DNA of 64,000 nt from a bacterium HR10 (GCA_002923315.1 BEHM01000004.1:31906-95905); one strand, 5' to 3'. Shown: positions 27,612 through 37,805, numbered from the stretch's first letter. A program made the numbers and translations. Notes: generated from the sequence alone by a model not told the origin.

Positions 27612-29036
27612 ATGGTGAAGGAGTATCCCTTTCTCCTTGGAGGCGAGCCGAGGTATTCGGGGACGAGGGTGGAGATTCGGGATCCGTACGATCGCGCGGT
27701 GATTGGTGTGGTCCATTGGGCATCGGCGGAGGAGGCGGGGGAGGCGGTGGCGGAGGCGGTGCGCGCGTTTGAGGAGACGCGGCGGCTGCCGTCGCATGCG
27801 CGGGCGGAGGTCCTGCGGCGCGTGGCGGCGGCGTTGAGCGAGCGGCGGGAGGAGCTGGCTCAACTCATCACCCGCGAGGCGGGCAAGCCGATTCGGGATG
27901 CGCGCCTGGAGGTGGCGCGCGCCATTCAGACCTTCACCGTGGCGGCCGAGGAGGCCAAGCGTCTGGGCGGGGAGATGTTGCCTCTGGATTGGATGGTGGG
28001 GTCGGAGAACCGCTGGGCGCTCGTTCGCCGCTTCCCCATCGGGCCCATTCTGGGCATCACGCCGTTCAACTTCCCGCTCAATCTGGTGGCGCACAAGGTG
28101 GCGCCGGCGCTGGCCGCAGGCAATCCCATCCTCATCAAGCCGGCGCCGCAGACGCCGCTCTCGGCGCTGGCATTGGGGGAGATGGTGGTTCGAGCGGGAT
28201 GGCCGCGCGGGGGGATCAGCGTCCTGCCGTGCGCGAATGAGGTGGTGGCCGAGTTGCTGCGGGACGAGCGGATTCGGATGCTCTCGTTCACGGGCAGTGC
28301 GGAGGTCGGCTGGAGGCTGAAGGCGCAGGTGCCGAAGAAGCGGGTGACGCTGGAGCTGGGGGGGAATGCCGCCGTCCTCGTGCACGAGGATGCCGATCTG
28401 GCGTACGCGGCGCGGCGAGCGGTATATGGGGGCTTCGCCTACGCGGGGCAGACGTGCATCTCGGTGCAGCGGATTCTCGTTCATGAGGCGGTCGTCGAGC
28501 CCTTCCTGACTCGATTCCTGGAGGGGGTGCGGGATTTGGTTGTGGGGGATCCGAAGGAGGAGGCGACCGACGTGGGGCCGATGATCAGCGAGGCGGCCGC
28601 CGAGCGGGCCGAGCAATGGATTCGGGAGGCCGTCGCCGCGGGAGCGCGCGTGTTGGTGGGGGGCGAGCGGCAGGGGGCATTTCTGATGCCGACGGTGCTC
28701 GCCGATGCGCCGCCGGAGACGAAGGTCTGGAGCGAGGAGGTGTTCGCTCCGGTGGTGGTGGTGAACCGATATGCCGATTTCGAGGAGGCGCTGCGACAGG
28801 TCAACGCCTCGCGCTATGGGCTTCAGGCCGGCCTCTTCACCCGCGACGTGCGGCGCATCTTCCGGGCCTATGAGGTCCTGGAGGTCGGCGGGCTCATCGT
28901 CAACGAGGTGCCCACCTATCGCGCCGATCACATGCCCTACGGCGGCGTGAAGGACTCCGGCTTCGGCCGCGAAGGCGTGCGCGCCGCCATCCAGGAGATG
29001 ACCGAACCCCGCCTCCTCGCCCTGAACCTGAATTGA
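27612..29036 (+). CDS. aldehyde dehydrogenase family protein
   Basis: GITPFNFPLNLVAHKVAPALAAGNPILIKPA, LELGGNAAVLVHEDAD, GGFAYAGQTCISVQR, MPYGGVKDSGFGREG. Confidence 0.95.
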   Translation: MVKEYPFLLGGEPRYSGTRVEIRDPYDRAVIGVVHWASAEEAGEAVAEAVRAFEETRRLPSHARAEVLRRVAAALSERREELAQLITREAGKPIRDARLEVARAIQTFTVAAEEAKRLGGEMLPLDWMVGSENRWALVRRFPIGPILGITPFNFPLNLVAHKVAPALAAGNPILIKPAPQTPLSALALGEMVVRAGWPRGGISVLPCANEVVAELLRDERIRMLSFTGSAEVGWRLKAQVPKKRVTLELGGNAAVLVHEDADLAYAARRAVYGGFAYAGQTCISVQRILVHEAVVEPFLTRFLEGVRDLVVGDPKEEATDVGPMISEAAAERAEQWIREAVAAGARVLVGGERQGAFLMPTVLADAPPETKVWSEEVFAPVVVVNRYADFEEALRQVNASRYGLQAGLFTRDVRRIFRAYEVLEVGGLIVNEVPTYRADHMPYGGVKDSGFGREGVRAAIQEMTEPRLLALNLN

Positions 29037-29041
29037 GAGAG

Positions 29042-29848
29042 ATGCCGCGCACGAAGGTCAACGGGATCGAACTGTACTACGAAGTCCACGGCGCCGGGGA
29101 GCCACTGCTTCTGATCGCCGGACTCGGATTCGGCGCCTGGAGCTGGTTCCGCCAACTCCCGGAGTTCTCGCGAGAGTTCCTGACCATCGCCTTCGACAAT
29201 CGGGGAGCGGGTCTCTCAGAGAAGCCCGAAGGCGACTACACCATCGAGATGATGGCTGAAGATGCCGCGGGACTCCTTGGCGCGCTGAACGTGGAGCGGG
29301 CCCACGTGCTCGGTCATTCCATGGGAGGATACATCGCGCAAGAGCTGGCGCTCCGTCATCCCGATCTCGTCGCCAAACTCGTGCTGGTCTCGACGAGCTT
29401 TGGAGGGAAGAACGCCGTGCTCATGTCTCCCGAAACAGCAGCGCAGATGCGCTCGGAGCTGGAGGCCGTGGGCGAGGAGAAGGAGAGAGCCTTGCGTCGC
29501 GGCCTGGTGCTGCGGTTCAGCGAACGATTCCTCGCCGAGCATTCGGAGATCGTCGAAGAATTCCTCGCGCGGCGCAAGGCCCATCTCCCCCCGGCGGATG
29601 CGTGGCAGCGGCAATTCGCCGCCTGCCTCCGCTTTGAGACCGAATCGCGTTTGAGCGCGCTTCGCGCTCGGACGCTGATTCTGACCGGCAGCGACGATCC
29701 GATCGTCCCGCCGGAGAACTCCTTCCGACTCGCCCGCGCCATCGCGGGAGCTCATCTGGTCGTCTTCCCCGGAGCGCGCCATCTCGTCTTCATCGAGCGC
29801 GCGGAGGACTTCAATCGCCTCGTCATCGAATTCGTGAAAGGAGCGTGA
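29042..29848 (+). CDS. alpha/beta fold hydrolase (similar to 14737-15543)
   Basis: LLIAGLGFGAWSW, FDNRGAGLSEKPEGDYTIEMMAEDAAGLLGAL, GHSMGGYIAQ, FPGARHLVFIERAEDFNRLVIEFVKG. Confidence 0.93.
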   Translation: MPRTKVNGIELYYEVHGAGEPLLLIAGLGFGAWSWFRQLPEFSREFLTIAFDNRGAGLSEKPEGDYTIEMMAEDAAGLLGALNVERAHVLGHSMGGYIAQELALRHPDLVAKLVLVSTSFGGKNAVLMSPETAAQMRSELEAVGEEKERALRRGLVLRFSERFLAEHSEIVEEFLARRKAHLPPADAWQRQFAACLRFETESRLSALRARTLILTGSDDPIVPPENSFRLARAIAGAHLVVFPGARHLVFIERAEDFNRLVIEFVKGA

Positions 29849-29851
29849 AGG

Positions 29852-30949
29852 ATGAGAACAGCGAAAGCGGCTGTCATGCCGGACTTCCACCGTCCCCTGG
29901 AGATCCGCGAGTATCCTCTGCCGGAGGTGCTGGACCCCGGCATGGTGCTCGTCCGCGTCGAGATGGCCGGCATCTGCGGGACGGATGTCCATCTCTGGAA
30001 GGGACAGCTTCCGATCCCGCGTCCTCTCATCCTCGGCCACGAGACCGTGGGGACGATTGTGAAACTGGGCGAGGGAGTGACGACGGATTGGACTGGGGTC
30101 CCATTGAGCGAAGGCGATCGCGTGACGTGGTATGCCGGGCGCTTGTGCGGCCAATGCTTCTACTGCGTGCGCAAGCGACAACCCACGCGCTGCCTCAAGC
30201 GCCGAGCCTATGGCATCACGTATGCCTGCGACACGCCCCCGCACTTCCTCGGCGGCTACGCGGAATACCACGTGCTGCTCCCGGGATCGGCGATCTTCAA
30301 ACTGACCGACCTCTCCACGGAGATGGTCATCGGCGCCGGATGCGCGCTCAACACGGCTGTTCATGGCCTCGAGCGCGTGGGGATCAGTTGGGGCGACATC
30401 GTCGTCATTCAAGGGAGCGGTCCCGTGGGCCTGGCAGCGCTCGCCGTGGCCAAGACCGCAGGTGCTCACCTCACGATCGTGATCGGCGGTCCGGCGCACC
30501 GGCTTGAATTGGCCAGACAATTCGGGGCCGATCAGACGATCTCCATCGAGGACGTGCCCGATCCGGGAGAGCGGATCGAGCGCGTGCGATCGCTCTCCGG
30601 CGGCTATGGGGCCGATGTCGTCATCGAATGCGTGGGGATTCCCAGCGCGGTCGCGGAAGGGTGGGAGATGTGTCGCGATGGTGGGAAGTACCTGGTGCTT
30701 GGCCACTACGGCGACGCGGGTCCGACGGCGCTCAACCCCCATGTGATCACGCGCAAGCAGTTGACCGTCTACGGCTCGTGGGCGAGCGAACCCCGCCACA
30801 TGGCCATGGCGTTAGAGTTCTTGAGGCGAGCGGGCGATCGCTTTCCCTTCGATCGGTTGGTCTCTCACCGCTTCCCGCTGGACCGGGCGGCTGAAGCGCT
30901 CGAAGCAACAGCGCACTGGACGTCGGTCAAAAGCGTGATCGTCCCCTGA
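29852..30949 (+). CDS. zinc-dependent alcohol dehydrogenase (MDR family)
   Basis: GICGTDVHLWKG, LGHETVGTI, structural-zinc-like CGQCFYCVRKRQPTRC, GSGPVGLAALAVAKTAGA. Confidence 0.94.
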   Translation: MRTAKAAVMPDFHRPLEIREYPLPEVLDPGMVLVRVEMAGICGTDVHLWKGQLPIPRPLILGHETVGTIVKLGEGVTTDWTGVPLSEGDRVTWYAGRLCGQCFYCVRKRQPTRCLKRRAYGITYACDTPPHFLGGYAEYHVLLPGSAIFKLTDLSTEMVIGAGCALNTAVHGLERVGISWGDIVVIQGSGPVGLAALAVAKTAGAHLTIVIGGPAHRLELARQFGADQTISIEDVPDPGERIERVRSLSGGYGADVVIECVGIPSAVAEGWEMCRDGGKYLVLGHYGDAGPTALNPHVITRKQLTVYGSWASEPRHMAMALEFLRRAGDRFPFDRLVSHRFPLDRAAEALEATAHWTSVKSVIVP

Positions 30950-30972
30950 CGCCTGCGCGAACCTCCGCGGCT

Positions 30973-33900
30973 TCACGCGAAGATATCCGAGGGGGATTCC
31001 AGCGCGCGCTCGCTCATCGAAGCGAACGCCCGCTCGCGGATCGCGGCCTCGATTCGTTCATCCACCCCGAAGGGGAGGACCTTCCAGAAGAGCCCCTTCC
31101 ACTCCTCCCAACGTTCGAGCAGCTCCTGAGCGCGCGGGCTCGACGTTGCCCGAACGTGTTCGCGCAGGAGTAGGCACACCAGCTCCTCGTCTGCATCGCC
31201 GAGCGGCACCAGACACACGAGCTCGGGATTGTATCGTCTGGGCAAGCACCGGCGCTCATCGAAGACGAAGGCCAAGCCGCCCGTCATTCCCGCCGCGAAG
31301 TTCCGGCCGACCTCGCCGAGCACGAGGACGATACCTCCGGTCATGTATTCGCATCCGTGATCGCCGACGCCTTCGACCACGGCGATGGCCCCACTGTTGC
31401 GCACGGCGAACCGTTCGCCCGCCCGTCCGGCGGCGAAGAGCCGCCCTCCGGTCGCCCCATAGAGGACCGTATTCCCCATGATGACGTTCTCATGCCAGGC
31501 GTAGGGTGCGCCTTCGGGCGGACGCACGATGATCTCCCCGCCATGCATTCCCTTGCCGACGTAATCGTTGGCATCGCCGAAGAGGATCATCCGCATCCCC
31601 GGTACGCAGAAGGCACCGAAGCTCTGCCCGGCCGATCCCATGAAGCGAAGTTCGATCTCCGTTCCCGGCAGGCCCGCATCTCCATACCGCCGGGCGATCT
31701 CACCGGCGATGCGAGCCCCCACCGTCCGATCCGTATTTCGAATCGGAAGCGTGAGCCGAACACTTCGCTCCCCCTCAATGGCCGGCTTCACCTCGGGCAG
31801 GAGGCGCTCATCGAGCGTATCTGAAGATGCTCCACGACGCGCCGAAGCATCACGCCTGCGCAGGCGTACATGCGCCTGTGACCGTCCGTCGCGCGCACCT
31901 CCCCCATGCGCCGCTTCATGCAGACCCGCATGAAGCAGCTCATGCAGGAAGAGGCGCGCCTCCCGATGCGGAAGGAGAAGACCCTGGGCGATGTCCGGTT
32001 CACTGGCCGCCATCGCTCTCGGGATGAGGAGATCAGTCCGACCGACGATCTCCGCCAGATGTCGGGCCCCAAGCTGCGCGAGAATCTCCCGAACCTCCTC
32101 GGCGATGAAGAGGAAGAACCGCTCGACGTGCTCCGGACGTCCGGGGAATCGCGCGCGCAGATCCTCGCGCTGAGAGGCCACGCCGACCGGACACGTGTTC
32201 AAGTGGCACTGTCGCGCCATCACGCAGCCGATGGCGACGAGCGCCGCCGTGCCGAATCCGAACTCATCCGCTCCCAGCAACGCCGCCATGACGACGTCGC
32301 GCCCCGTCTTCAATCCTCCATCCACGCGCACGCGGACGCGCTCGCGAAGGCCGTTGGCGCAGAGGACGCGGTGCACTTCGCTCAAGCCCAGTTCCCATGG
32401 AATCCCTGCGTGTTTGATCGAGCCCAAAGGCGAAGCCCCTGTCCCCCCATCGTGGCCGCTCACGTGGATGACATCGGCCCCGGCCTTCGCCACGCCCGCC
32501 GCGATCGTCCCGATCCCCGCTTCGGCCACGAGCTTCACGGCGATGCGCGCCGAGGGATTGATCTGGCGCAGATCGTAGATGAGCTGCGCCAGGTCCTCGA
32601 TCGAATAGATGTCATGATGGGGCGGGGGGGAGATGAGGGTAATGCCAGGGAGAGTGTGACGGATGCGGGCAATTTCTGGGGTGACTTTATGCCCGGGGAG
32701 TTGTCCCCCCTCGCCCGGTTTGGAGCCTTGCGCCATCTTGATCTCCAACTCGACAGCCGAACAGAGATACTCCGGCGTGACGCCAAAACGCGCCGACGCC
32801 ACCTGCTTGATGACACTGTTAGACCATGCCCCGTCGGGGCGAGGACGATACCGCTCGGGATCCTCGCCCCCTTCGCCACTGTTGGAACGCGCGCCGAGCC
32901 GATTCATCGCGATGGCGATCACTTCATGGGCCTCACGGCTGAGCGCCCCATGCGACATCGCCGATGTCGAGAACCGCCGCACGATCGCCTCGACCGGCTC
33001 CACTTCCTCCTTCGGAAGCGAAGGGATCGCTCGCCGAAAGTCGAGCAGGTCGCGCAACGCGGTGGGAGGCCGCTGCTCGACGGCGCGGGCATACGCGCGA
33101 AAGGCCTCCCGATCATCCGCACGCACCGCGCGCTGCAATGTCCGAATGACCTCGGGATTGAACGCGTGGTACTCACCCTGACGACGGAAGCGATAAAACC
33201 CATGATCCTCCAGCCCGCGTGCGCTCGTTCGGAAAGCCGAATCGTGGATCCGAAGGACATCCCGCGCCAGCCCCTCGTAACTCACTCCTCCGATGCGCGA
33301 GGGCGTGCCGGTGAAACACTCCTCCACGACATCGCGCGCCAATCCGATCGCCTCGAAGACCTGCGCGCCCTGATAGCTGAGCAGCACCGAGATGCCCATC
33401 TTCGACATGATCTTCAAAAGCCCCTTCTCCAGGGCGCGAACGTAATTCTCCAGCGCCTCCGCCAGCTCCATCCCACGCTCGCGCGCGAGGGCGCTCACCG
33501 TCTCGAAGGCGAGATAGGGATGTACAGCGCTCGCCCCGTAGCCGAGCAGACAGGCGAAATGATGATCCTCGCGCGGCTCTCCGCTCTCAGCGATCAGACT
33601 CGCCCGCAATCGGAGCCCGCACCGAATCAAGTGGTGATGCACGGCTCCGACGGCCAGAAGCATCGGGATGGGCGCGCGCTCGGCATCCACGGCGCGATCG
33701 CTGAGGACAAGCACACTAACGCCTTCGCGCACCGCTCGTTCCGCATCCTCGCAGAGCCGTCGAACCGCGCGCCGAAGTCCCGCCAGCCCATCAGCCACCG
33801 GGAAGACCGCTTCCAGACGAGCCCACCGTCCGCGACTTCGATCGAGCACCCAGGCGAGCGCCGCTTCGCTGAGGACCGGACTCCGCAGCTTGATCAGGCG

Positions 33901-35577
33901 ACACGCCTCCGGCGCTTCCTCCAACCAGTGACCGCGAGCGCCGATGAGCGTCGAGAGCGACATCACCAACTGCTCGCGCAGCGGATCAATCGGCGGATTC
34001 GTCACCTGAGCGAACCGCTGCTTGAAGTACGTGTAGAGCAGACGCGGTTTCTGCGAGAGCACCGACAGCGGCGTATCATCGCCCATGGAGCCCGTCGGCT
34101 CCTTCCCCTCCACGACCATCTGTTTGAAGAGGAAATCCAGGTCCTCGACCGTGTATCCGAAAACCCGCTGCTTGCGCACCAATTCGTCCGCTTCTCGCAC
34201 CGACCGATCGAAAGAGGCCGCGGCCAGAGAAGACGGCCCTGTGATCAGGTGCTCCCGAACCCATCGAGCATATGGCCGATGCGTGGCCACCGAACGCTTG
34301 ATCTCCTCATTTCGAAGCAATCGTCCCTGCGCGGTATCCACCGCGAGCATCATCCCGGGCCCCAATCGCCCCTTCTCGACGATTCGCTCCTCGGGGATCG
34401 GAAGCACACCGACCTCCGAGGCGACGAGAACGATCCCATCCGCCGTCACCACATACCGCGCGGGTCGCAAACCGTTCCGATCCAAAGCGGCCCCCACGAT
34501 CCGCCCATCGCTGAAACAGAGCGCCGCCGGCCCATCCCACGGCTCCATCAGACACTCGTGATACTCGTAGAAGGCCCGTACCTCCTCATCCAGGTCCGCG
34601 ATCCCCTCATGGGCCTCCGGCACCAGCATCATCATCGCGTGCAAGAGAGAGCGCCCCGAGAGGACCAGCACCTCCAGCGCATTGTCCAGGTTGGCCGAAT
34701 CGCTCCCCTCCTCCCACAGGATCGGCGCCAGAAGCTCTCCATCCTCCCCCCACACCGACGCTCGAAGATCAGCCTCTCGGGCCCGCATCCAATTCCGATT
34801 CCCCTGGAGCGTGTTGATCTCCCCATTGTGCGCGAGCATACGAAAGGGCTGGGCGAGCCGCCAATTCGGAAGCGTATTCGTGCTGTATCGCTGATGAAAG
34901 ATGGCGAACGCCGTCTTGAACGATCGGTTCCGCAAATCGGGATAAAACCGCCCGAGCTGCGACGAGACCATGAGCCCCTTGTAAACGATCGTGCGATGCG
35001 AGAGGGAGACAATATAGGTCGAGAGCGCCGCCTCGCGCATCCGCCGCTCGATCAGCTTTCGAAGCAGATACAGCTCGCGCTCGAAGCGCTCACCCGAACA
35101 CGGGGCCTCCCCACTGGAGATCAGAAACTGCTCGATCGCCGGACACTCGGCTGCCGCCTTTTCACCGAGCACATCGAGGGCGACCGGCACCGAACGCCAT
35201 CCGATCCATCGCACGCCCAATCGGCCGGGCCGACACGACCATTCTCGCACCGTCTCCTCGATGATCCGTCGCGCTTCGGCCAACTGCGTGCCCTCCGCAG
35301 GAAGAAACGCCATGCCAACCGCCAGTCTCTCAGTGTGGCAGAGGCGCGCGCCCCGCCGCACCGCCTCGCGCCGGAAAAATCCCTGCGGGAGTTGAAAGAG
35401 CACACCGGCTCCATCTCCCGTCTCCGCATCCGCCGAAACCGCCCCGCGATGCTGCAGCCGCCCAAGCGCTTCAAGAGCCCACGCCAGAATCTCAGGCCGG
35501 GCCACCCCACTCACATCGGCGACGAATCCCACGCCACAAGCATCGCGCTCTCTCAACGCCTCCTTCCACCCATCCAT
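30973..35577 (-). CDS. gltB: glutamate synthase large subunit
   Basis: 1534 aa; N-terminal DACGVGFVADVSG (Ntn Cys), QRYSTNTLPNWRLAQPFRMLAHNGEINT, SNSGEGGEDPERYR, KPGEGGQLPGHKV, HVSGHDGGTGASPLGSIKHAG, CHLNTCPVGVA. Confidence 0.96.
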   Translation of the reverse strand: MDGWKEALRERDACGVGFVADVSGVARPEILAWALEALGRLQHRGAVSADAETGDGAGVLFQLPQGFFRREAVRRGARLCHTERLAVGMAFLPAEGTQLAEARRIIEETVREWSCRPGRLGVRWIGWRSVPVALDVLGEKAAAECPAIEQFLISSGEAPCSGERFERELYLLRKLIERRMREAALSTYIVSLSHRTIVYKGLMVSSQLGRFYPDLRNRSFKTAFAIFHQRYSTNTLPNWRLAQPFRMLAHNGEINTLQGNRNWMRAREADLRASVWGEDGELLAPILWEEGSDSANLDNALEVLVLSGRSLLHAMMMLVPEAHEGIADLDEEVRAFYEYHECLMEPWDGPAALCFSDGRIVGAALDRNGLRPARYVVTADGIVLVASEVGVLPIPEERIVEKGRLGPGMMLAVDTAQGRLLRNEEIKRSVATHRPYARWVREHLITGPSSLAAASFDRSVREADELVRKQRVFGYTVEDLDFLFKQMVVEGKEPTGSMGDDTPLSVLSQKPRLLYTYFKQRFAQVTNPPIDPLREQLVMSLSTLIGARGHWLEEAPEACRLIKLRSPVLSEAALAWVLDRSRGRWARLEAVFPVADGLAGLRRAVRRLCEDAERAVREGVSVLVLSDRAVDAERAPIPMLLAVGAVHHHLIRCGLRLRASLIAESGEPREDHHFACLLGYGASAVHPYLAFETVSALARERGMELAEALENYVRALEKGLLKIMSKMGISVLLSYQGAQVFEAIGLARDVVEECFTGTPSRIGGVSYEGLARDVLRIHDSAFRTSARGLEDHGFYRFRRQGEYHAFNPEVIRTLQRAVRADDREAFRAYARAVEQRPPTALRDLLDFRRAIPSLPKEEVEPVEAIVRRFSTSAMSHGALSREAHEVIAIAMNRLGARSNSGEGGEDPERYRPRPDGAWSNSVIKQVASARFGVTPEYLCSAVELEIKMAQGSKPGEGGQLPGHKVTPEIARIRHTLPGITLISPPPHHDIYSIEDLAQLIYDLRQINPSARIAVKLVAEAGIGTIAAGVAKAGADVIHVSGHDGGTGASPLGSIKHAGIPWELGLSEVHRVLCANGLRERVRVRVDGGLKTGRDVVMAALLGADEFGFGTAALVAIGCVMARQCHLNTCPVGVASQREDLRARFPGRPEHVERFFLFIAEEVREILAQLGARHLAEIVGRTDLLIPRAMAASEPDIAQGLLLPHREARLFLHELLHAGLHEAAHGGGARDGRSQAHVRLRRRDASARRGASSDTLDERLLPEVKPAIEGERSVRLTLPIRNTDRTVGARIAGEIARRYGDAGLPGTEIELRFMGSAGQSFGAFCVPGMRMILFGDANDYVGKGMHGGEIIVRPPEGAPYAWHENVIMGNTVLYGATGGRLFAAGRAGERFAVRNSGAIAVVEGVGDHGCEYMTGGIVLVLGEVGRNFAAGMTGGLAFVFDERRCLPRRYNPELVCLVPLGDADEELVCLLLREHVRATSSPRAQELLERWEEWKGLFWKVLPFGVDERIEAAIRERAFASMSERALESPSDIFA

Positions 35578-35617
35578 GCCCCTTTCGCCTCCCTCCCAAG
35601 CTCACTGTTGAACTCCA

Positions 35618-35866
35618 TCACACAATCTTCGCAGTTACGACTCCTCCCTCAGGCTGCGTATAGAATGATTCCGGTAGAAGTGAAACAACGATGTCATACT
35701 CGCGCACATCCTTGATGAACCGCCGAATTTCTCGAAGCAAGAACTGACGGAACTCCTGCTCCGAACCACAATGCTCACGTTGAGCTAAGAGAAACTGCAT
35801 GATCTGCCCGTATCTCCCCATAGCGATGTATCCTCCCCGTAAATCTTCCCCGCTCTGTCCGAGCAA
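35618..35866 (-). CDS. hypothetical small protein upstream of gltB
   Basis: 82 aa ORF in a gltB-codirectional position; compositionally protein-like, no recognised family. Confidence 0.35.
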   Translation of the reverse strand: MLGQSGEDLRGGYIAMGRYGQIMQFLLAQREHCGSEQEFRQFLLREIRRFIKDVREYDIVVSLLPESFYTQPEGGVVTAKIV

Positions 35867-35980
35867 CTATTGTGCCAAAGATAGGAAGAGGGAATCAGAG
35901 GCTATCATGCTGAAAAAAAGCGACTTAAAATCAAACCGCGGAGAAGACGGTCCTCTCAAATGGAACAAAAACGTACCAAA

Positions 35981-35994
35981 TCTCAAATTTGAGA
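35981..35994. promoter_or_regulatory. perfect 14 bp palindrome TCTCAAATTTGAGA (operator candidate)
   Basis: Direct reading; lies in an AT-rich intergenic region between divergent genes. Confidence 0.4.
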
Positions 35995-36358
35995 CATAAA
36001 AGTAACGATCTCTCGTGGATCTCGAGCTGGTCCGATTCGAAACTGCGGAGAATTCAGGAAATAAAGCTACACTTTCGTCCCAAATTTTCCAGACTCAGAA
36101 CATGTTTGATCAATAGCGCGACGATTCGAATGGAATCTCAAGCATCGGCGACGAAAAGGCATAGATGTCTCCAAGTTGCAACGATCGCCAAACGGAGGTT
36201 CTGATTCGTCGTTTTTCTCAATGGATGAGACGATATTGTTACAATTCTCCGATTCTGCCTTCAGAGGCCGTGAACAAGCTATCCTTCTATAGAACAATGA
36301 GATAACAAGAGGGAGGGAGGTTCGCACAAGGACCCGGCATGGAGTTTGCAAATAGAAT

Positions 36359-36428
36359 CCCCTCATGCGAGGGGAAGACGAGAGCCTCGCTCGGGCGCAT
36401 TTGGGTCAGGTCCACGCGCGAGGCTCTC
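36359..36428 (+). promoter_or_regulatory. structured 5' leader with two perfect hairpins before the porin gene
   Basis: CCCCTC-ATGC-GAGGGG (36359-36374), and GAGAGCCTCGC (36380-36390) pairing with GCGAGGCTCTC (36418-36428) around a 27 nt loop; SD GGAGGAGG and ATG at 36459. Confidence 0.5.
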
Positions 36429-36458
36429 CCCCCACTCCACGAAGGAGGAGGTGTTTTT

Positions 36459-37715
36459 ATGTTAGTTGAGGAGAGGACGCCCACGCAAGCCGGAATGGAG
36501 AGATCGTCCCCTGCCTCTGGCTCCCAAAGGAGTGTCGGGACAAAAAGGTCGATCGGCGCTCAGTTCCTGGTCTGCCTCACCCTCGGTTGGCTCCTTATAC
36601 AACTTTCATGGGCACAGGAATCCCAAGCCCAAAAGCAGAACGCAGAGCCTGCCTCCCAAGAGCAGGGCTCCTCGTTCTGGAAAGGCATTCGATGGAACGG
36701 ATATGTGGCGATCTCCTACACACACAATACCACTGGCTCGACGAGCACCTTTCGGGTCTTCGACGAAGAAGCCCGCCAGTTTACTCTTCACCAAATGGGG
36801 TTCTGGCTTGAAAAACCGTCCACCGGAGAATCACCGCTCGGATTTGGCGTAGACGTCGTCTTGGGCTCCGATGCCAAGAAAATTCATGCGATGGGTTTGG
36901 GGGACGTGGATGACCCATTCGATCTCACTCAGGCCTACATCACGTACAGGGTCCCCATCGGAGCCGGTCTCATGCTGAAGGCCGGAAAGTTCGTGACCCT
37001 GCACGGAGCCGAAGTGATCCGCCGTCCCGAGAACTTCAACATCTCTCGTTCGATTCTCTTCGGATATGCCATCCCCTTCACCCACGCCGGGTTCCTCGCG
37101 ACTTATCCCATCACCGACCGATTCACCGTGACCGTGGGCCTTGTCAACGGGTGGGACAATGTCACTGATAACAACTCCGGGAAGTCGCTGCACGGCATGG
37201 TCACGCTTCTCCCCCGCAAGGACCTGACCGTGACCATCGGGGGGACGTGGGGCCCGGAGCGAGCGGGCACGAACGGACCGAAGCGCGGCCTGGTGGACGT
37301 TGTCGCCGCATATAAACCGACCCCCACCGTGTCCCTCATAGCGAACTTCGACTATGGGCGTGAGGCGGATGCTGTCCCGGATCGACTCGGTGGAGTCCAA
37401 AAGGCCCACTGGTATGGGGGCGCTGGATATGTCCTTTATGATCTCACGACCCGATGGGCGATAGGCCTGCGGGGAGAATTCTTCAATGATCCGCAAGGCT
37501 TTCGTCTCGGATGGACCGATGCCCATACAGGTCTTCCCACTGGACTCACTCTCCGGGAGGTGACGGGAACGGCCCGTTACAAGATCACCGAGCAACTTCT
37601 CGTCAATTTCGAATATCGGCAGGATTTCGCCAATCATCCGGTCTTCGGCCAGAGCCCTGGGCGACAGAAGTCTCAGGGCACCATCCTCGTGGAGCTGGTC
37701 TATGTGTGGAAGTGA
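36459..37715 (+). CDS. outer-membrane beta-barrel porin-like protein
   Basis: signal peptide (FLVCLTLGWLLIQLSWAQ), alternating beta-strand pattern, GFWLEKPSTGESPLGFGVDVVLGSDAKKIHAMGLGD, terminal ILVELVYVWK. Confidence 0.8.
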   Translation: MLVEERTPTQAGMERSSPASGSQRSVGTKRSIGAQFLVCLTLGWLLIQLSWAQESQAQKQNAEPASQEQGSSFWKGIRWNGYVAISYTHNTTGSTSTFRVFDEEARQFTLHQMGFWLEKPSTGESPLGFGVDVVLGSDAKKIHAMGLGDVDDPFDLTQAYITYRVPIGAGLMLKAGKFVTLHGAEVIRRPENFNISRSILFGYAIPFTHAGFLATYPITDRFTVTVGLVNGWDNVTDNNSGKSLHGMVTLLPRKDLTVTIGGTWGPERAGTNGPKRGLVDVVAAYKPTPTVSLIANFDYGREADAVPDRLGGVQKAHWYGGAGYVLYDLTTRWAIGLRGEFFNDPQGFRLGWTDAHTGLPTGLTLREVTGTARYKITEQLLVNFEYRQDFANHPVFGQSPGRQKSQGTILVELVYVWK

Positions 37716-37805
37716 TCCCACTGGGGACTCTCGGCATGAGAAATCCCATCCAGGGTAAGCGTTTGATCTCACGCCATTCGGTCATCGGGTTCGAAACGAG
37801 GCGTC

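Noticed and set aside
35989-36204. 71 aa ORF in the AT-rich island
   Set aside because: No SD, atypical composition, no recognisable family; likely chance
37780-37800. tRNA T-arm-like GGGTTCGAAACG
   Set aside because: No cloverleaf arms or acceptor stem around it
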